From Peptostreptococcaceae bacterium (GTDB taxonomy: Bacteria; Bacillota; Clostridia; Peptostreptococcales; Peptostreptococcaceae): a DNA stretch of 15,031 nt. The translations under genes and the position numbers were made by a program. Below are positions 1 through 7,599 of the stretch, piece by piece. The notes below the pieces were generated by a model. The model was not told the DNA's origin. It made no database searches and saw only the letters and a program-made list of their open reading frames with translations. The stretch's first letter is position 1; each line of letters starts with the position of its first letter. The DNA is taken from NCBI GenBank assembly GCA_029983575.1, contig JASBZE010000040.1, positions 1 through 15,031 of the forward strand, written 5' to 3'.

Positions 1-44
1 TGCCACTTATCTTTTCTCTTAGGTACCTAACTATTATATAGTAC

Positions 45-674
45 TTACCTATTATCTTTAATAAGGTATGACAATGTGAATAGACTCTCTGTCAAGTTTA
101 CATTTTCTACTATAACGTGACTAGGAACCTCTAAGTCTACGGGTGCAAAATTCCAAATACCTGTAACCCCCGCCTTTACTATCCTGTCAGTTACCTCTTG
201 AGCTCCATTTTTAGGTATACATATTATTGCTATCTCGATGTCGTTTTCTTCTATAAACTCCTCTAAGTTATCAGAGTCCATAATTTCAAAATCCCTGAGT
301 TTAAGTCCTATCATCCTAGGATTAGCATCGAAAAGTCCCTTGATTTCAAATCCTGCTGCCTTAAATCCAGTGTAGTTTGTAATAGCCTGACCTAAGTTAC
401 CCGCACCGATTAGGATGGCATTATACTTTTTATCAAGTCCAAGGATCTTTTCAATCTCATTGTGAAGAGCATCTACATTGTATCCATATCCCTGTTGACC
501 GAAACCGCCGAAATTGTTTAAATCTTGTCTAATCTGTGAAGCGGTAAACCCTATAATATCACTCAATTCCTTTGACGAAATCCTTTGAATATCCCTCTCT
601 AGTAAATCGCCTAGATATCTGTAATACTTAGGTAATCTTCTTATTACTGCCATTGAAATATTTTTATTACCCAT
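45..674 (-). CDS. rex: Redox-sensing transcriptional repressor Rex
   Basis: Rex is a cytoplasmic homodimeric repressor that senses the NADH/NAD+ ratio and, in Firmicutes, controls fermentation and NADH-reoxidising genes. The 209-residue protein has the usual family length. Residues 1-75 form a winged helix, with the recognition helix around 44-56 (TASQIRQDLNNFG, a strongly conserved Rex segment). Residues 84-95 open a Rossmann fold with GAGNLG at 90-95, and FD at 115-116 ends the second strand where the adenosine ribose binds. The C-terminal helix (about 192-205) is the domain-swapping helix of the family. The ATG at 674 is preceded by a GGAGG-type ribosome binding site (complement of 683-689), which supports this start. 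It lies downstream of a PAP2 gene and gldA on the same strand but has its own promoter. I saw no clear Rex operator (TTGTTAA-N4-TTAACAA type) at its own promoter. Confidence 0.97.
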   Translation of the reverse strand: MGNKNISMAVIRRLPKYYRYLGDLLERDIQRISSKELSDIIGFTASQIRQDLNNFGGFGQQGYGYNVDALHNEIEKILGLDKKYNAILIGAGNLGQAITNYTGFKAAGFEIKGLFDANPRMIGLKLRDFEIMDSDNLEEFIEENDIEIAIICIPKNGAQEVTDRIVKAGVTGIWNFAPVDLEVPSHVIVENVNLTESLFTLSYLIKDNR

Positions 675-735
675 TTCTAACCTCCATATCTTACTTCTGA
701 TACCATCTATATTTTAATCATAATTCGCTATATTA

Positions 736-764
736 ATTATATCAGAAAAAACACAGAATGTAAT
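736..764 (-). promoter_or_regulatory. rex promoter with extended -10
   Basis: Read on the minus strand there is ATTACA (complement of 759-764; 4 of 6 matches to TTGACA), a 17-bp spacer, and a perfect TATAAT (complement of 736-741). The -10 is preceded by TGA, giving the extended -10 form TGnTATAAT. It lies about 60 bp upstream of the rex start codon and downstream of the hairpin that follows the PAP2 gene, so rex can be transcribed independently of gldA-PAP2. Called from sequence only. Confidence 0.6.
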
Positions 765-823
765 GTATTTTGTTATTTTATTTTCATAAGACAATAAAAT
801 TTAACAATCTAATCAAACTCCCA

Positions 824-843
824 GATGTACAATAGTGTACATC
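824..843 (-). terminator. Imperfect hairpin after the PAP2 gene, possible weak terminator
   Basis: GATGTAC at 824-830 and GTACATC at 837-843 are perfect inverted arms around a 6-nt loop. Two further G-C pairs follow beyond one mismatch. It begins seven bases past the stop codon of the PAP2 gene and lies before the rex promoter, which is where a terminator would be. The minus-strand sequence after the stem (GGGAGTTTGATTAG) has only a poor U tract, so termination may be inefficient. It could instead be an operator-like dyad. Confidence 0.4.
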
Positions 844-849
844 CGGAAT

Positions 850-1359
850 TTATCTTTCAAGTATTACCAAATCGATTAATTTACTTGCAACCAATGCTGT
901 AATCATTCCAAATACCGCTCCGAAGATTACATCGCTCGGCCAGTGCACAAATAAATATAACCTAGAAAATCCAATCAGTGTGGATAATATGAATAATATT
1001 ACTCCTAGTTTTTTGTGTTTCAAATAGACAGATCCAGCAGAAGCAAAAGAGGCATAAGTATGGCCAGACGGAAAGCTATAATCCTTTAAACACTCAATCA
1101 CCATGGGGATATGGTGATTCCAGCAAGGTCTCGGCCTCATAGCAAGCGGTTTAATAGTTCTGTTACACATTATATCCATGATTAAAAGGGATAGTAAAAC
1201 ACAAAAGCCCGCCTTTCTTGTCTTTTTAAAAAACAATAAAAATATGCCAAGTGCAATCCAGAAATATCCCCTATCTCCTAAGCTCGTTATAAATCTCATT
1301 ACATCGTCTAAGATAGGGGATCTAATTGACTGGATCGACTGTAATATACTCAGTTCCAA
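850..1359 (-). CDS. PAP2-family membrane phosphatase (lipid phosphate/undecaprenyl diphosphate type)
   Basis: PAP2 (type 2 phosphatidic acid phosphatase) membrane enzymes dephosphorylate lipid phosphates such as phosphatidate, phosphatidylglycerol phosphate or undecaprenyl pyrophosphate at the outer membrane face. All three signature motifs are present: K70-x6-R77-P78, PSGH at 97-100, and SR-x5-H-x3-D with R133, H139 and D143. The 169-residue length and about five hydrophobic segments fit small bacterial members. The exact substrate cannot be told from sequence; BcrC-like recycling of undecaprenyl phosphate is one option. The start is a TTG four bases after the gldA stop codon with only a weak ribosome binding site, so expression is probably coupled to gldA translation. 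The N-terminal segment (RSPILDDVMRFITSLGDRG) is typical of the family, which argues against starting at the internal Met21. Confidence 0.9.
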   Translation of the reverse strand: MELSILQSIQSIRSPILDDVMRFITSLGDRGYFWIALGIFLLFFKKTRKAGFCVLLSLLIMDIMCNRTIKPLAMRPRPCWNHHIPMVIECLKDYSFPSGHTYASFASAGSVYLKHKKLGVILFILSTLIGFSRLYLFVHWPSDVIFGAVFGMITALVASKLIDLVILER

Positions 1360-1363
1360 AGAC

Positions 1364-2461
1364 TTAACCCAAATAGAACTTGCCCATGTTGTCAGCAGCT
1401 AATATAGCATCCGCTACCTTTTCCACAGTTATAGGCATAGGCATATTGTAAATTGTCTCCCCTTCAGCACAAGCAAGGTCAGCAACCTTCATCGCAACTT
1501 CCCTATTTACATCTTTTACTCCAAGTTGTCCAAGAGTAACAGGAAGTCCTACCTCAATACAGAAAGCTATGACCATCTCCATCTCTTCAAGAGGTGCATT
1601 TTCTAATACTAATTGTACGAGGGTTCCAAAAGCTACCTTCTCTCCGTGTAAAAATTCATGTGTTTCATCTAGAGCAGTCATTCCATTATGAATAGCATGA
1701 GCAGCAGCAAGACCAGCTGACTCAAATCCCAATCCGCTCATAAGAGTATTTGCTTCGATAATATTTTCTACCGCTTGCGTACATGACTTAGCCTCTAGTG
1801 CTATCTTTGCCTTAACTCCTTCATTCATAAGGGTTTTAAAACAAAGTTCGCTCATGCTCATAGCAGCTGATGTAGCGAGGCCTCCTGGACAGTTTAGTGA
1901 ACTTGACGCTACACAAGCCCTAGCTTCAAAATATGTAGCAAGTGCATCCCCCATACCGGCAACAGTCAGTTTAACCGGTGAATTGACTATAACATCCGTA
2001 TCCATTATAACTACATTTGGATTTGAAGGAAGGAATAGATATCTCTCTACAACTCCCTGTTCAGTATATATTACAGAAAGGGCAGAACATGGCGCGTCTG
2101 TTGATGCAGTTGTAGGAACAACTATTACAGGCACCTTAGCGTAGTAAGCAGCTGCCTTAGCTGTATCGGCTATCTTTCCTCCACCGATTCCCACAATAAT
2201 ATCACAATTATTTTTTACTGCTAAATCCTTTAGCCTATTGATCTCGGCCGTAGTACACTCTCTGTTAAAATATTCTACAACTATATCCACGTCGCTGTTT
2301 TTTATTCCATTTTCAACGACGTCCTTTACTCTCTTATATCCTGAGTCAGTCGCCAGCACAAGTGCCTTCTTACATCCCAACCCCTCGATATGAGAGTTTA
2401 GATTACCTAATTCACCCTTACCTTGCACGTATTTTCCCGGACTAATCAATATTCTTGCCAT
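1364..2461 (-). CDS. gldA: NAD-dependent glycerol dehydrogenase
   Basis: GldA is a soluble zinc enzyme of the iron-containing alcohol dehydrogenase superfamily. It interconverts glycerol and dihydroxyacetone with NAD+/NADH. The 365 residues match the family length. GIGGGK at 91-96 is the dinucleotide-binding glycine motif, and PTTASTDAPCSALSVIY (116-132) is the conserved substrate/cofactor segment with D122. D172 (in GMGDALATYFEA), H255 (in AAAHAIHNG) and H272 (in FLHGEKVAFG) are in register with the zinc ligands of the Bacillus glycerol dehydrogenase. The ATG at 2461 has a strong AGGAGG site seven bases upstream (complement of about 2466-2471). It is the first gene of a gldA-PAP2 unit. Rex two genes downstream makes an NADH link plausible. 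Three 17-bp repeats upstream may control it. Confidence 0.93.
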   Translation of the reverse strand: MARILISPGKYVQGKGELGNLNSHIEGLGCKKALVLATDSGYKRVKDVVENGIKNSDVDIVVEYFNRECTTAEINRLKDLAVKNNCDIIVGIGGGKIADTAKAAAYYAKVPVIVVPTTASTDAPCSALSVIYTEQGVVERYLFLPSNPNVVIMDTDVIVNSPVKLTVAGMGDALATYFEARACVASSSLNCPGGLATSAAMSMSELCFKTLMNEGVKAKIALEAKSCTQAVENIIEANTLMSGLGFESAGLAAAHAIHNGMTALDETHEFLHGEKVAFGTLVQLVLENAPLEEMEMVIAFCIEVGLPVTLGQLGVKDVNREVAMKVADLACAEGETIYNMPMPITVEKVADAILAADNMGKFYLG

Positions 2462-2523
2462 AACTTCCTCCTAATTAATCAAATTAAATTTAGCATCGGT
2501 TTATATTAAATTAATTTCTATTA

Positions 2524-2574
2524 AATAGTTCTATACGAATAATAGTTTTATGCGAAAAATAGTTCTATGCGAAT
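2524..2574. repeat. Three tandem 17-bp direct repeats, candidate operator array
   Basis: Positions 2524-2540, 2541-2557 and 2558-2574 are three directly adjoining 17-bp units with the consensus AATAGTTYTATRCGAAW. Units 1 and 3 differ at one base; unit 2 differs at two or three. Units 1 and 3 each contain a small dyad, ATAG-TT-CTAT. The array lies 63-113 bp upstream of the gldA start and 133-183 bp upstream of the ABC-F start. A weak gldA promoter could be TAGAAC (complement of 2528-2533), 17 bp, TTTAAT (complement of 2505-2510), placing its -35 inside unit 1. A 17-bp period is not a whole helical turn. Function as a regulator-binding array is inferred. Confidence 0.75.
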
Positions 2575-2598
2575 TTAATATTCCCCTCAGCTAGTTAA

Positions 2599-2626
2599 TT
2601 CATATGATAACATATTAACGTATAAT
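2599..2626 (+). promoter_or_regulatory. Candidate promoter for the ABC-F/MATE genes
   Basis: TTCATA at 2599-2604 (4 of 6 to TTGACA), a 16-bp spacer and a perfect TATAAT at 2621-2626. It would start transcription near 2633 and give a leader of about 75 nt before the ATG at 2707. The leader carries the inverted repeat AACAAT (2671-2676) / ATTGTT (2683-2688), an A/T-only stem of six pairs just upstream of the GGAGG at 2694-2698. ABC-F genes are often controlled by leader attenuation, but no classic terminator/antiterminator pair is visible here. Confidence 0.5.
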
Positions 2627-2706
2627 TTACAAAATAGAATTTATCCGTTTCCCTTTACTTTTTTCCTCTAAACAATTAAAATATTGTTAGTCTGGAGGTA
2701 ATAATT

Positions 2707-4623
2707 ATGATAATTTTATCAGTAAATAATTTAAATAAATCTTTCGGCGTGGAATCGATCCTTCAGGATATAAATTTTTCAATAAACGAAGGCGAAAAAA
2801 TAGGGGTAATCGGTCTTAATGGCTCGGGAAAAACCACCCTGTTTAAGATTCTGTCCGGAATGGAATCATATGACAGCGGAAATATATTTACAGCAAAAAA
2901 TACAAAAATTGGATATCTAGAACAAAATACAAACTTCCATTCAGATAAAACTATATACGATGAGGTTTTAATGGTATATAGCGAACTGATAGAGAGAGAA
3001 GCTGAGCTAAGAGAGATGGAGCAAAAAATAGCAAAGGCTGGCGAGAACTCCGAAGACAAAGACACTCTCGATGAACTTATGCACACATATTCAAACAAAA
3101 TGGAAGAATTTGAAAAGCTTGACGGATACGGATACAAATCTGAAGTTAGAGGTGTATTAATAGGCCTTGGCTTTAATGAAGAGGAATTTGATAAGCCGGT
3201 AGCCGTACTCTCTGGTGGAGAGAAATCAAGGGTATTGCTCGCAAAAATATTAATCGAAAAATCAAATATACTTCTTCTCGACGAACCTACAAATCACCTG
3301 GATGCAAATGCAATAGAATGGCTTGAGACTTTTATATCACAGTATAAGGGCACTGTTATCACCATTTCACACGACAGGTATTTCTTGGATCAGACAGTTG
3401 ATAAAATCTACGAAATATCTCACAGAAAATTAACTGAGTACAATGGAAATTACACCTACTACTTAGCTCAATCAAAGATAAACAGAGAGATATTGGAAAA
3501 GAAATACGAAAATCAGCAAGAGGAGATAAAAAGACAGGAGGAAGCTGCTAGAAGGCTTAGATCCTTTGGAAGCGAGAAAAAAGTAAAACGAGCTAGGAGC
3601 ATAGAAAAAAGGATTGACAAGATCGATAGGATTGACAGACCTGAATCCATATCCAGAGGTGCGGTTTTTAATTTCAGAAAACACTTGGAGAGCGGAAAAA
3701 ACGTGATGCAAGCGAGGGGTTTGTCAAAAGGCTACGACACCTCTCTCTTTCATGATGTCGACATTGATATTTACAGAGGGGATAAGGTAGCGCTAATCGG
3801 TCCAAATGGTGCCGGCAAATCTACCCTGTTTAAAATCCTAAGCGGCGAGGTAGATGCGGACAGCGGAGATGTTAAGTTCGGCACAAATGTCATGATGTCT
3901 TATTTTCATCAGGAACAAAAAACACTTAATCTTGATAACTCTGTAATAGATGAAATTTGGGAAGAGGCTCCAGGATTGACGCAGACAGAGATAAGAAATA
4001 TGCTGGCGTCATTTCTTTTTTACGATGAGGATGTATTTAAAATACTCTCTTCTCTAAGCGGTGGTGAGAGAGCTAGGGTCGCCATCTTAAAGCTAATCCT
4101 ATCAAACTCAAACTTCCTATTACTAGACGAACCTACCAACCACCTAGATATAGATTCTAAAAATATATTGGAAGAAGCCCTGCTCGACTACGATGGAACT
4201 ATATTTACAATCTCCCATGACAGGTATTTTCTAAATAAGGTGGTCGATAGAATATTGGTGTTAGAGGATGGAAAAATAACAGAATACCTAGGAAACTACG
4301 ACTATTATATAGAAAAGAAAAAACAAAAAGAGATGATGTACGATGTAGTTGAGGAGGAAGAAAAGACTAAGACTCAGATTAAAGAAGAGAGAAAAAGAGA
4401 GAGGGAAATAAGTCAAAAACTCAAGGAGGATAGAAAAAAACTCCAAAATATCGAAAGCGACATAGAGGAAACGGAAAAACACATTAACGCCTTAGAATTT
4501 TTATTGTGTCAGGAGGAAATCTTCTCAGATCCACAAAAAACAATGGAGGTATCCATTGAAAAGGCAGAATTAGAGGAAAAGCTAGAGAAACTTATGGAAA
4601 AATGGGAAAATCTAGCGGAATAA
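2707..4623 (+). CDS. ABC-F family ATPase (ribosome-associated, YdiF/Uup-like)
   Basis: ABC-F proteins are soluble twin-ATPase factors that bind the ribosomal E site and relieve stalling; some protect against ribosome-targeting antibiotics. There are no membrane segments. ATPase domain 1 has Walker A at 36-43 (GLNGSGKT), signature LSGGEKSR at 168-175, and Walker B ending LDEPTNHLD with catalytic E193. The charged linker, about 240-325, is the P-site tRNA interaction arm. Domain 2 has Walker A at 365-372 (GPNGAGKS), signature LSGGERAR at 450-457 and catalytic E475. Residues 545-638 form a charged coiled-coil C-terminal extension, as in YdiF/Uup-type members. The 638-residue length fits housekeeping YdiF-like proteins; a resistance role cannot be excluded. 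The start is supported by GGAGG at 2694-2698. The MATE gene follows 39 bp after the stop and is probably cotranscribed. Confidence 0.93.
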   Translation: MIILSVNNLNKSFGVESILQDINFSINEGEKIGVIGLNGSGKTTLFKILSGMESYDSGNIFTAKNTKIGYLEQNTNFHSDKTIYDEVLMVYSELIEREAELREMEQKIAKAGENSEDKDTLDELMHTYSNKMEEFEKLDGYGYKSEVRGVLIGLGFNEEEFDKPVAVLSGGEKSRVLLAKILIEKSNILLLDEPTNHLDANAIEWLETFISQYKGTVITISHDRYFLDQTVDKIYEISHRKLTEYNGNYTYYLAQSKINREILEKKYENQQEEIKRQEEAARRLRSFGSEKKVKRARSIEKRIDKIDRIDRPESISRGAVFNFRKHLESGKNVMQARGLSKGYDTSLFHDVDIDIYRGDKVALIGPNGAGKSTLFKILSGEVDADSGDVKFGTNVMMSYFHQEQKTLNLDNSVIDEIWEEAPGLTQTEIRNMLASFLFYDEDVFKILSSLSGGERARVAILKLILSNSNFLLLDEPTNHLDIDSKNILEEALLDYDGTIFTISHDRYFLNKVVDRILVLEDGKITEYLGNYDYYIEKKKQKEMMYDVVEEEEKTKTQIKEERKREREISQKLKEDRKKLQNIESDIEETEKHINALEFLLCQEEIFSDPQKTMEVSIEKAELEEKLEKLMEKWENLAE

Positions 4624-4662
4624 TTAATCAACTTAAGACAAAATAATAAGAGAGGTGAGATT

Positions 4663-6048
4663 ATGGATATTTCTATAAAAGAAAGTAAAAAGGATGAAAA
4701 TAAGAGGTTTTATAAGCTTTTAATATTTTTATGTTTTCCGATTATAGTGCAAAACCTTATATCCTCGTTGGTAAATCTAGTAGACACCGTTATGATTTCT
4801 AATCTAGGGTACAACGCCATAGCTTCAATAGGGATAGCCAACCAATTTTACTTTCTTCTAAACATGGTACTCATAGGCATCACAGGTGGAGCTAGCGTTT
4901 TTATATCTCAGTTTTTTGGTAGAAGGGATATGAGCAGCATAAAAAAAGTCACTGGATTCACATTTTTAGTGGCCCTTTGTGTAGCTATTATTTTTGGATT
5001 TGTCGCTTTATTTATACCAGAATTAGTCATTAATATATTTTCTAAAGATCCTGTTCTTATAAAGCCAGCTAAGGAATATTTTGCAATCATATCATTCGCT
5101 TACCCAGTCATGGCGATCTCTATGAGTTTTGCAAATTGTTCCAGAGCAGTTCGTAGACCTTATCTGGGAATGCTTGCCAGTTGTGCTGCACTAGTTGTCA
5201 ATATAGTATTAAACTATGGATTAATTCTCGGTAACCTCGGTATGCCAAGACTCGAGATAAGGGGAGCAGCCATTGCCACCCTATGTGCAAGGCTAGTCGA
5301 AATGTTAATCGTACTTATATATGTATATAAAATCGATAAATCACATCCGCTCAAATTTGGAATAGAGAATATAAAATCACTAACAAAAGATTTCCTAAAG
5401 AAATTCTTGTCAAAATCCATACCGGTGATTTTAAACGATACTTTCTGGGCGCTTGGAACCATTGCCTTTTCCGTAGCATTTTCAATAACCGGAAATCAAA
5501 GTATAGCAATCGGACAAATAGCTAGTACCACTTCAAATATATTTTTGATTATTACCGTGTGTCTTGCTAGCGGTGGGGCGATTTTAATCGGAAACGAATT
5601 AGGAGCCGGAAGAATAGAGTCAGCTATAAAGACAGCGAAAAAGATAGCTTTGATAATTTTTATAATTAGTATAATACTCGGGCTTTTGTTGATATTATCA
5701 ACGCCAATAATGCTAAAAATCTACCATGTAAAAGACTTTATGCAAGATGAAGTCAGAAAGGTATTTTTAGTCCTAGGTTCATTTTTATTTTTAAAGGCAT
5801 CAAACACCTTTATAATTATATCTGTACTTAGGAGTGGCGGCGATACGAAGATGGCAACCATATTAGAAATGTGTGCTCTTTGGGGAGTTGCCGTACCACT
5901 TACATTTTACTTAGCAAAACGTGGAATGCCTATGCATATACTCGTATTTGCTACACAGGTCGAGGAAATGGTCAAGGTCTTTTTAGCTGTTCCTAGAGCT
6001 TTAAGCAAAAAATGGGCAGTTAACCTAGCTTCTAAGATGAATGAATAA
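4663..6048 (+). CDS. MATE family multidrug/toxin efflux transporter
   Basis: MATE proteins are 12-helix secondary transporters that export cationic drugs and other organic compounds in exchange for Na+ or H+. The 461 residues fit the family. The N-terminal half carries the recognisable segment FPIIVQNLISSLVNLVDTVM followed by GGASVFISQFFGRRD. The second half, from about residue 245, repeats the fold, starting at SIPVILNDTFWALG. Twelve hydrophobic segments can be counted. The ATG at 4663 is preceded by GAGAGGTGAG at about 4649-4658. It sits 39 bp after the ABC-F gene with no visible terminator between them, so the pair may be a two-gene stress or antibiotic-response unit; this is inferred from position. 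The substrate is unknown. Confidence 0.92.
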   Translation: MDISIKESKKDENKRFYKLLIFLCFPIIVQNLISSLVNLVDTVMISNLGYNAIASIGIANQFYFLLNMVLIGITGGASVFISQFFGRRDMSSIKKVTGFTFLVALCVAIIFGFVALFIPELVINIFSKDPVLIKPAKEYFAIISFAYPVMAISMSFANCSRAVRRPYLGMLASCAALVVNIVLNYGLILGNLGMPRLEIRGAAIATLCARLVEMLIVLIYVYKIDKSHPLKFGIENIKSLTKDFLKKFLSKSIPVILNDTFWALGTIAFSVAFSITGNQSIAIGQIASTTSNIFLIITVCLASGGAILIGNELGAGRIESAIKTAKKIALIIFIISIILGLLLILSTPIMLKIYHVKDFMQDEVRKVFLVLGSFLFLKASNTFIIISVLRSGGDTKMATILEMCALWGVAVPLTFYLAKRGMPMHILVFATQVEEMVKVFLAVPRALSKKWAVNLASKMNE

Positions 6049-6118
6049 ATTGCTTTATACTCTCACCAAATATGCTTAAGTAAAATAATCCTAGGCTGTA
6101 TAACTATTCTATTTTTAA

Positions 6119-6127
6119 TGATATAAT
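6119..6127 (+). promoter_or_regulatory. Extended -10 promoter of the gtrA-gtrB-yfhO operon
   Basis: TGA-TATAAT at 6119-6127 is a perfect extended -10 element located 29 bp before the GTG start of the GtrA gene. No good -35 lies 16-18 bp upstream (TATAAC at 6099-6104 is the nearest), which extended -10 promoters tolerate. Transcription would begin around 6134, giving a leader of only about 22 nt. Confidence 0.55.
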
Positions 6128-6155
6128 TATACTTAGCACAAAAAGATAGTTTGGG

Positions 6156-6575
6156 GTGAGAGTTCTGTATAAATTATATATTAGGTACAAAGAAATCATA
6201 AACTACTTGATCTTCGGCGTACTTACTACCTTGGTTAACTTTTGCGTGTACTTTTTTTTGGTTGATATTTCACACATCTACTATGTATACGCAAATGTCA
6301 TAGCCTGGTTTATTTCAGTTTTATTTGCTTATATCACTAATCGGGCATTCGTATTTAACAAGGTAAACTTTACTTTGAAAGCGATAATAATAGAAATGAG
6401 TATGTTTTTTGCGGCGAGGTTTTTGTCCGGCTTTATAGAAACGGCACTTCTCTACATTATGGTAGATAAATTAAGTATTTCTAATACCATTTCAAAAATT
6501 AGCGTTGCCGTCATTGTCGTCGTACTAAATTATGTCTTTAGCAAGCTAATCATCTTTAAAAGGAGGAAGGTATGA
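6156..6575 (+). CDS. GtrA-family membrane protein (polyprenyl-phosphate sugar flippase candidate)
   Basis: GtrA-family proteins are small four-helix membrane proteins thought to flip polyprenyl-phosphate-linked sugars across the cytoplasmic membrane. The 139-residue protein has four hydrophobic helices (about 15-37, 41-63, 75-103 and 108-130). It also has the family-typical stretches YLIFGVLTTLVNF near the N-terminus and AYITNRAFVF after helix 2. The called GTG at 6156 has no good ribosome binding site. GGGGTGAG at 6153-6160 overlaps it and could instead serve an in-frame CTG at 6165, so the exact start is uncertain by a few residues. It overlaps the glycosyltransferase gene by four bases (ATGA at 6572-6575) and is the first gene of the glycosylation operon. 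Bacillus subtilis YngA is a relative with this role in lipoteichoic acid glycosylation. Confidence 0.87.
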   Translation: MRVLYKLYIRYKEIINYLIFGVLTTLVNFCVYFFLVDISHIYYVYANVIAWFISVLFAYITNRAFVFNKVNFTLKAIIIEMSMFFAARFLSGFIETALLYIMVDKLSISNTISKISVAVIVVVLNYVFSKLIIFKRRKV

Positions 6576-7579
6576 TACTATCAATAGTAGTTCCTTGTTT
6601 TAACGAGGAGGAAATCATAAGAAATTTTTACGATACAACTAAATCAATAGTAGAAAAAATCGGTGATATATCTTCTTATGAATTTATTTTTGTCGATGAC
6701 GGTTCAAATGACGAAACTTTTAATATAATCTCCTCTATTTCAAAAAATGATAAGAGGGTTAAATGCGTAAGTTTTTCTAGAAATTTTGGTAAGGAGAGTG
6801 CAATACTAGCGGGGCTTAAAGCCAGTAAGGGAGATCTAGTCGTATTGATTGACGCCGATTTACAACATCCCCCTTCCCTACTTCCTAGGATGACTCATTT
6901 AATTGTAAACGACGGTTATGACAGTGTGATGGCTGTTAGGTCGTCAAGAGTTGGTGAAAATGCTATTCGAAGCTTTTTTTCAAAATCATTTTATAAATGT
7001 ATCAACAGGATAAGCGATACTAAAATCGAACAAAATTCTACTGATTTTCGTATGATGAGGCGTGAATTTGTAGATTCGGTGCTAGAGTTAGGTGAGTATA
7101 ATAGGTTTACCAAGGGAATTTTTAGTTGGGTCGGCTACAAAACTCATACGATAGAGTACGACAATATAGAGAGAAAAGCTGGCAAGACCAAATGGAATAT
7201 TCGTTCACTGTTTAAATATTCATTTGATGGAATAATATCTTTTTCGACCTTTCCCCTAGCGGTATCGAGTCTATGTGGTTTTATTGCATTTTCGATATCA
7301 ATTGTAATGCTAGTTATATTTTTACTTAAATCCTTGATTTGGGGAGATCCTGTAAGGGGATTTCCTACATTGGTATGCATCATACTATTTATAGGAGGTA
7401 TACAACTGCTGTGCATAGGAATATTAGGTAGTTATATATCTAAGATATATCTCGAGGTTAAAAACAGGCCAAAGTATATAATAAAATCAAAGGTCAATAT
7501 GGATGGCTCAATTAAAAATAATAAGAATGACATAAGTAAATTTAATATTGATAATTTAAGCGATAAGAAAAATAAATAG
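6572..7579 (+). CDS. Family 2 glycosyltransferase, GtrB/CsbB-like, membrane-anchored
   Basis: These GT-A enzymes transfer a sugar from a nucleotide sugar to undecaprenyl phosphate on the cytoplasmic face. The 335-residue protein shows the N-terminal strand LSIVVPCFNEEE, VDDGS at 41-45, the conserved SFSRNFGKESAILAGLKAS, and the metal-binding DAD at 94-96 (LIDADLQHPP). The GtrB-typical RKAGKTKWN at 201-209 is followed by KYSFDGIISFSTFPL. Two C-terminal membrane helices (about 221-252 and 264-288) anchor it. After the last helix is a polar, Asn/Lys/Asp-rich tail of about 35 residues with no recognised function. The start is set by AGGAGG at 6561-6566 and overlaps the GtrA stop by four bases, so translation is coupled. 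The sugar (GlcNAc or glucose are common) cannot be told from sequence. Confidence 0.92.
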   Translation: MILSIVVPCFNEEEIIRNFYDTTKSIVEKIGDISSYEFIFVDDGSNDETFNIISSISKNDKRVKCVSFSRNFGKESAILAGLKASKGDLVVLIDADLQHPPSLLPRMTHLIVNDGYDSVMAVRSSRVGENAIRSFFSKSFYKCINRISDTKIEQNSTDFRMMRREFVDSVLELGEYNRFTKGIFSWVGYKTHTIEYDNIERKAGKTKWNIRSLFKYSFDGIISFSTFPLAVSSLCGFIAFSISIVMLVIFLLKSLIWGDPVRGFPTLVCIILFIGGIQLLCIGILGSYISKIYLEVKNRPKYIIKSKVNMDGSIKNNKNDISKFNIDNLSDKKNK

Positions 7580-7599
7580 ATGCGTTGGAGGTGAGAAAA

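Noticed and set aside
19..42. Palindrome TTAGGTACCTAA (19-30) and the dyad ACTAT-TAT-ATAGT (30-42) after rex as a terminator
   Set aside because: The first has no loop and the second is an A/T-rich five-pair stem. Neither is followed by a T run on the minus strand.
770..815. Rex operator upstream of rex
   Set aside because: TTGTTA at 770-775 and TTTAACAA near 801-808 are arms of the right type, but they are about 26 bases apart instead of the roughly 4-base gap in known Rex sites, so I do not call an operator.
1854..2144. Open frame on the plus strand across gldA
   Set aside because: It runs antisense to a confidently identified enzyme gene, has no ribosome binding site and encodes nothing recognisable.
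2671..2688. Attenuator in the ABC-F leader from AACAAT/ATTGTT
   Set aside because: The stem is six A/T-dominated pairs, with no T run and no competing structure, so it is noted with the promoter but not called as an attenuator.
7585..7599. Upstream TTG start for the YfhO-like protein
   Set aside because: The TTG lies just before the strong GGAGGTGAG site that serves the ATG at 7600, so translation from it would have no binding site.
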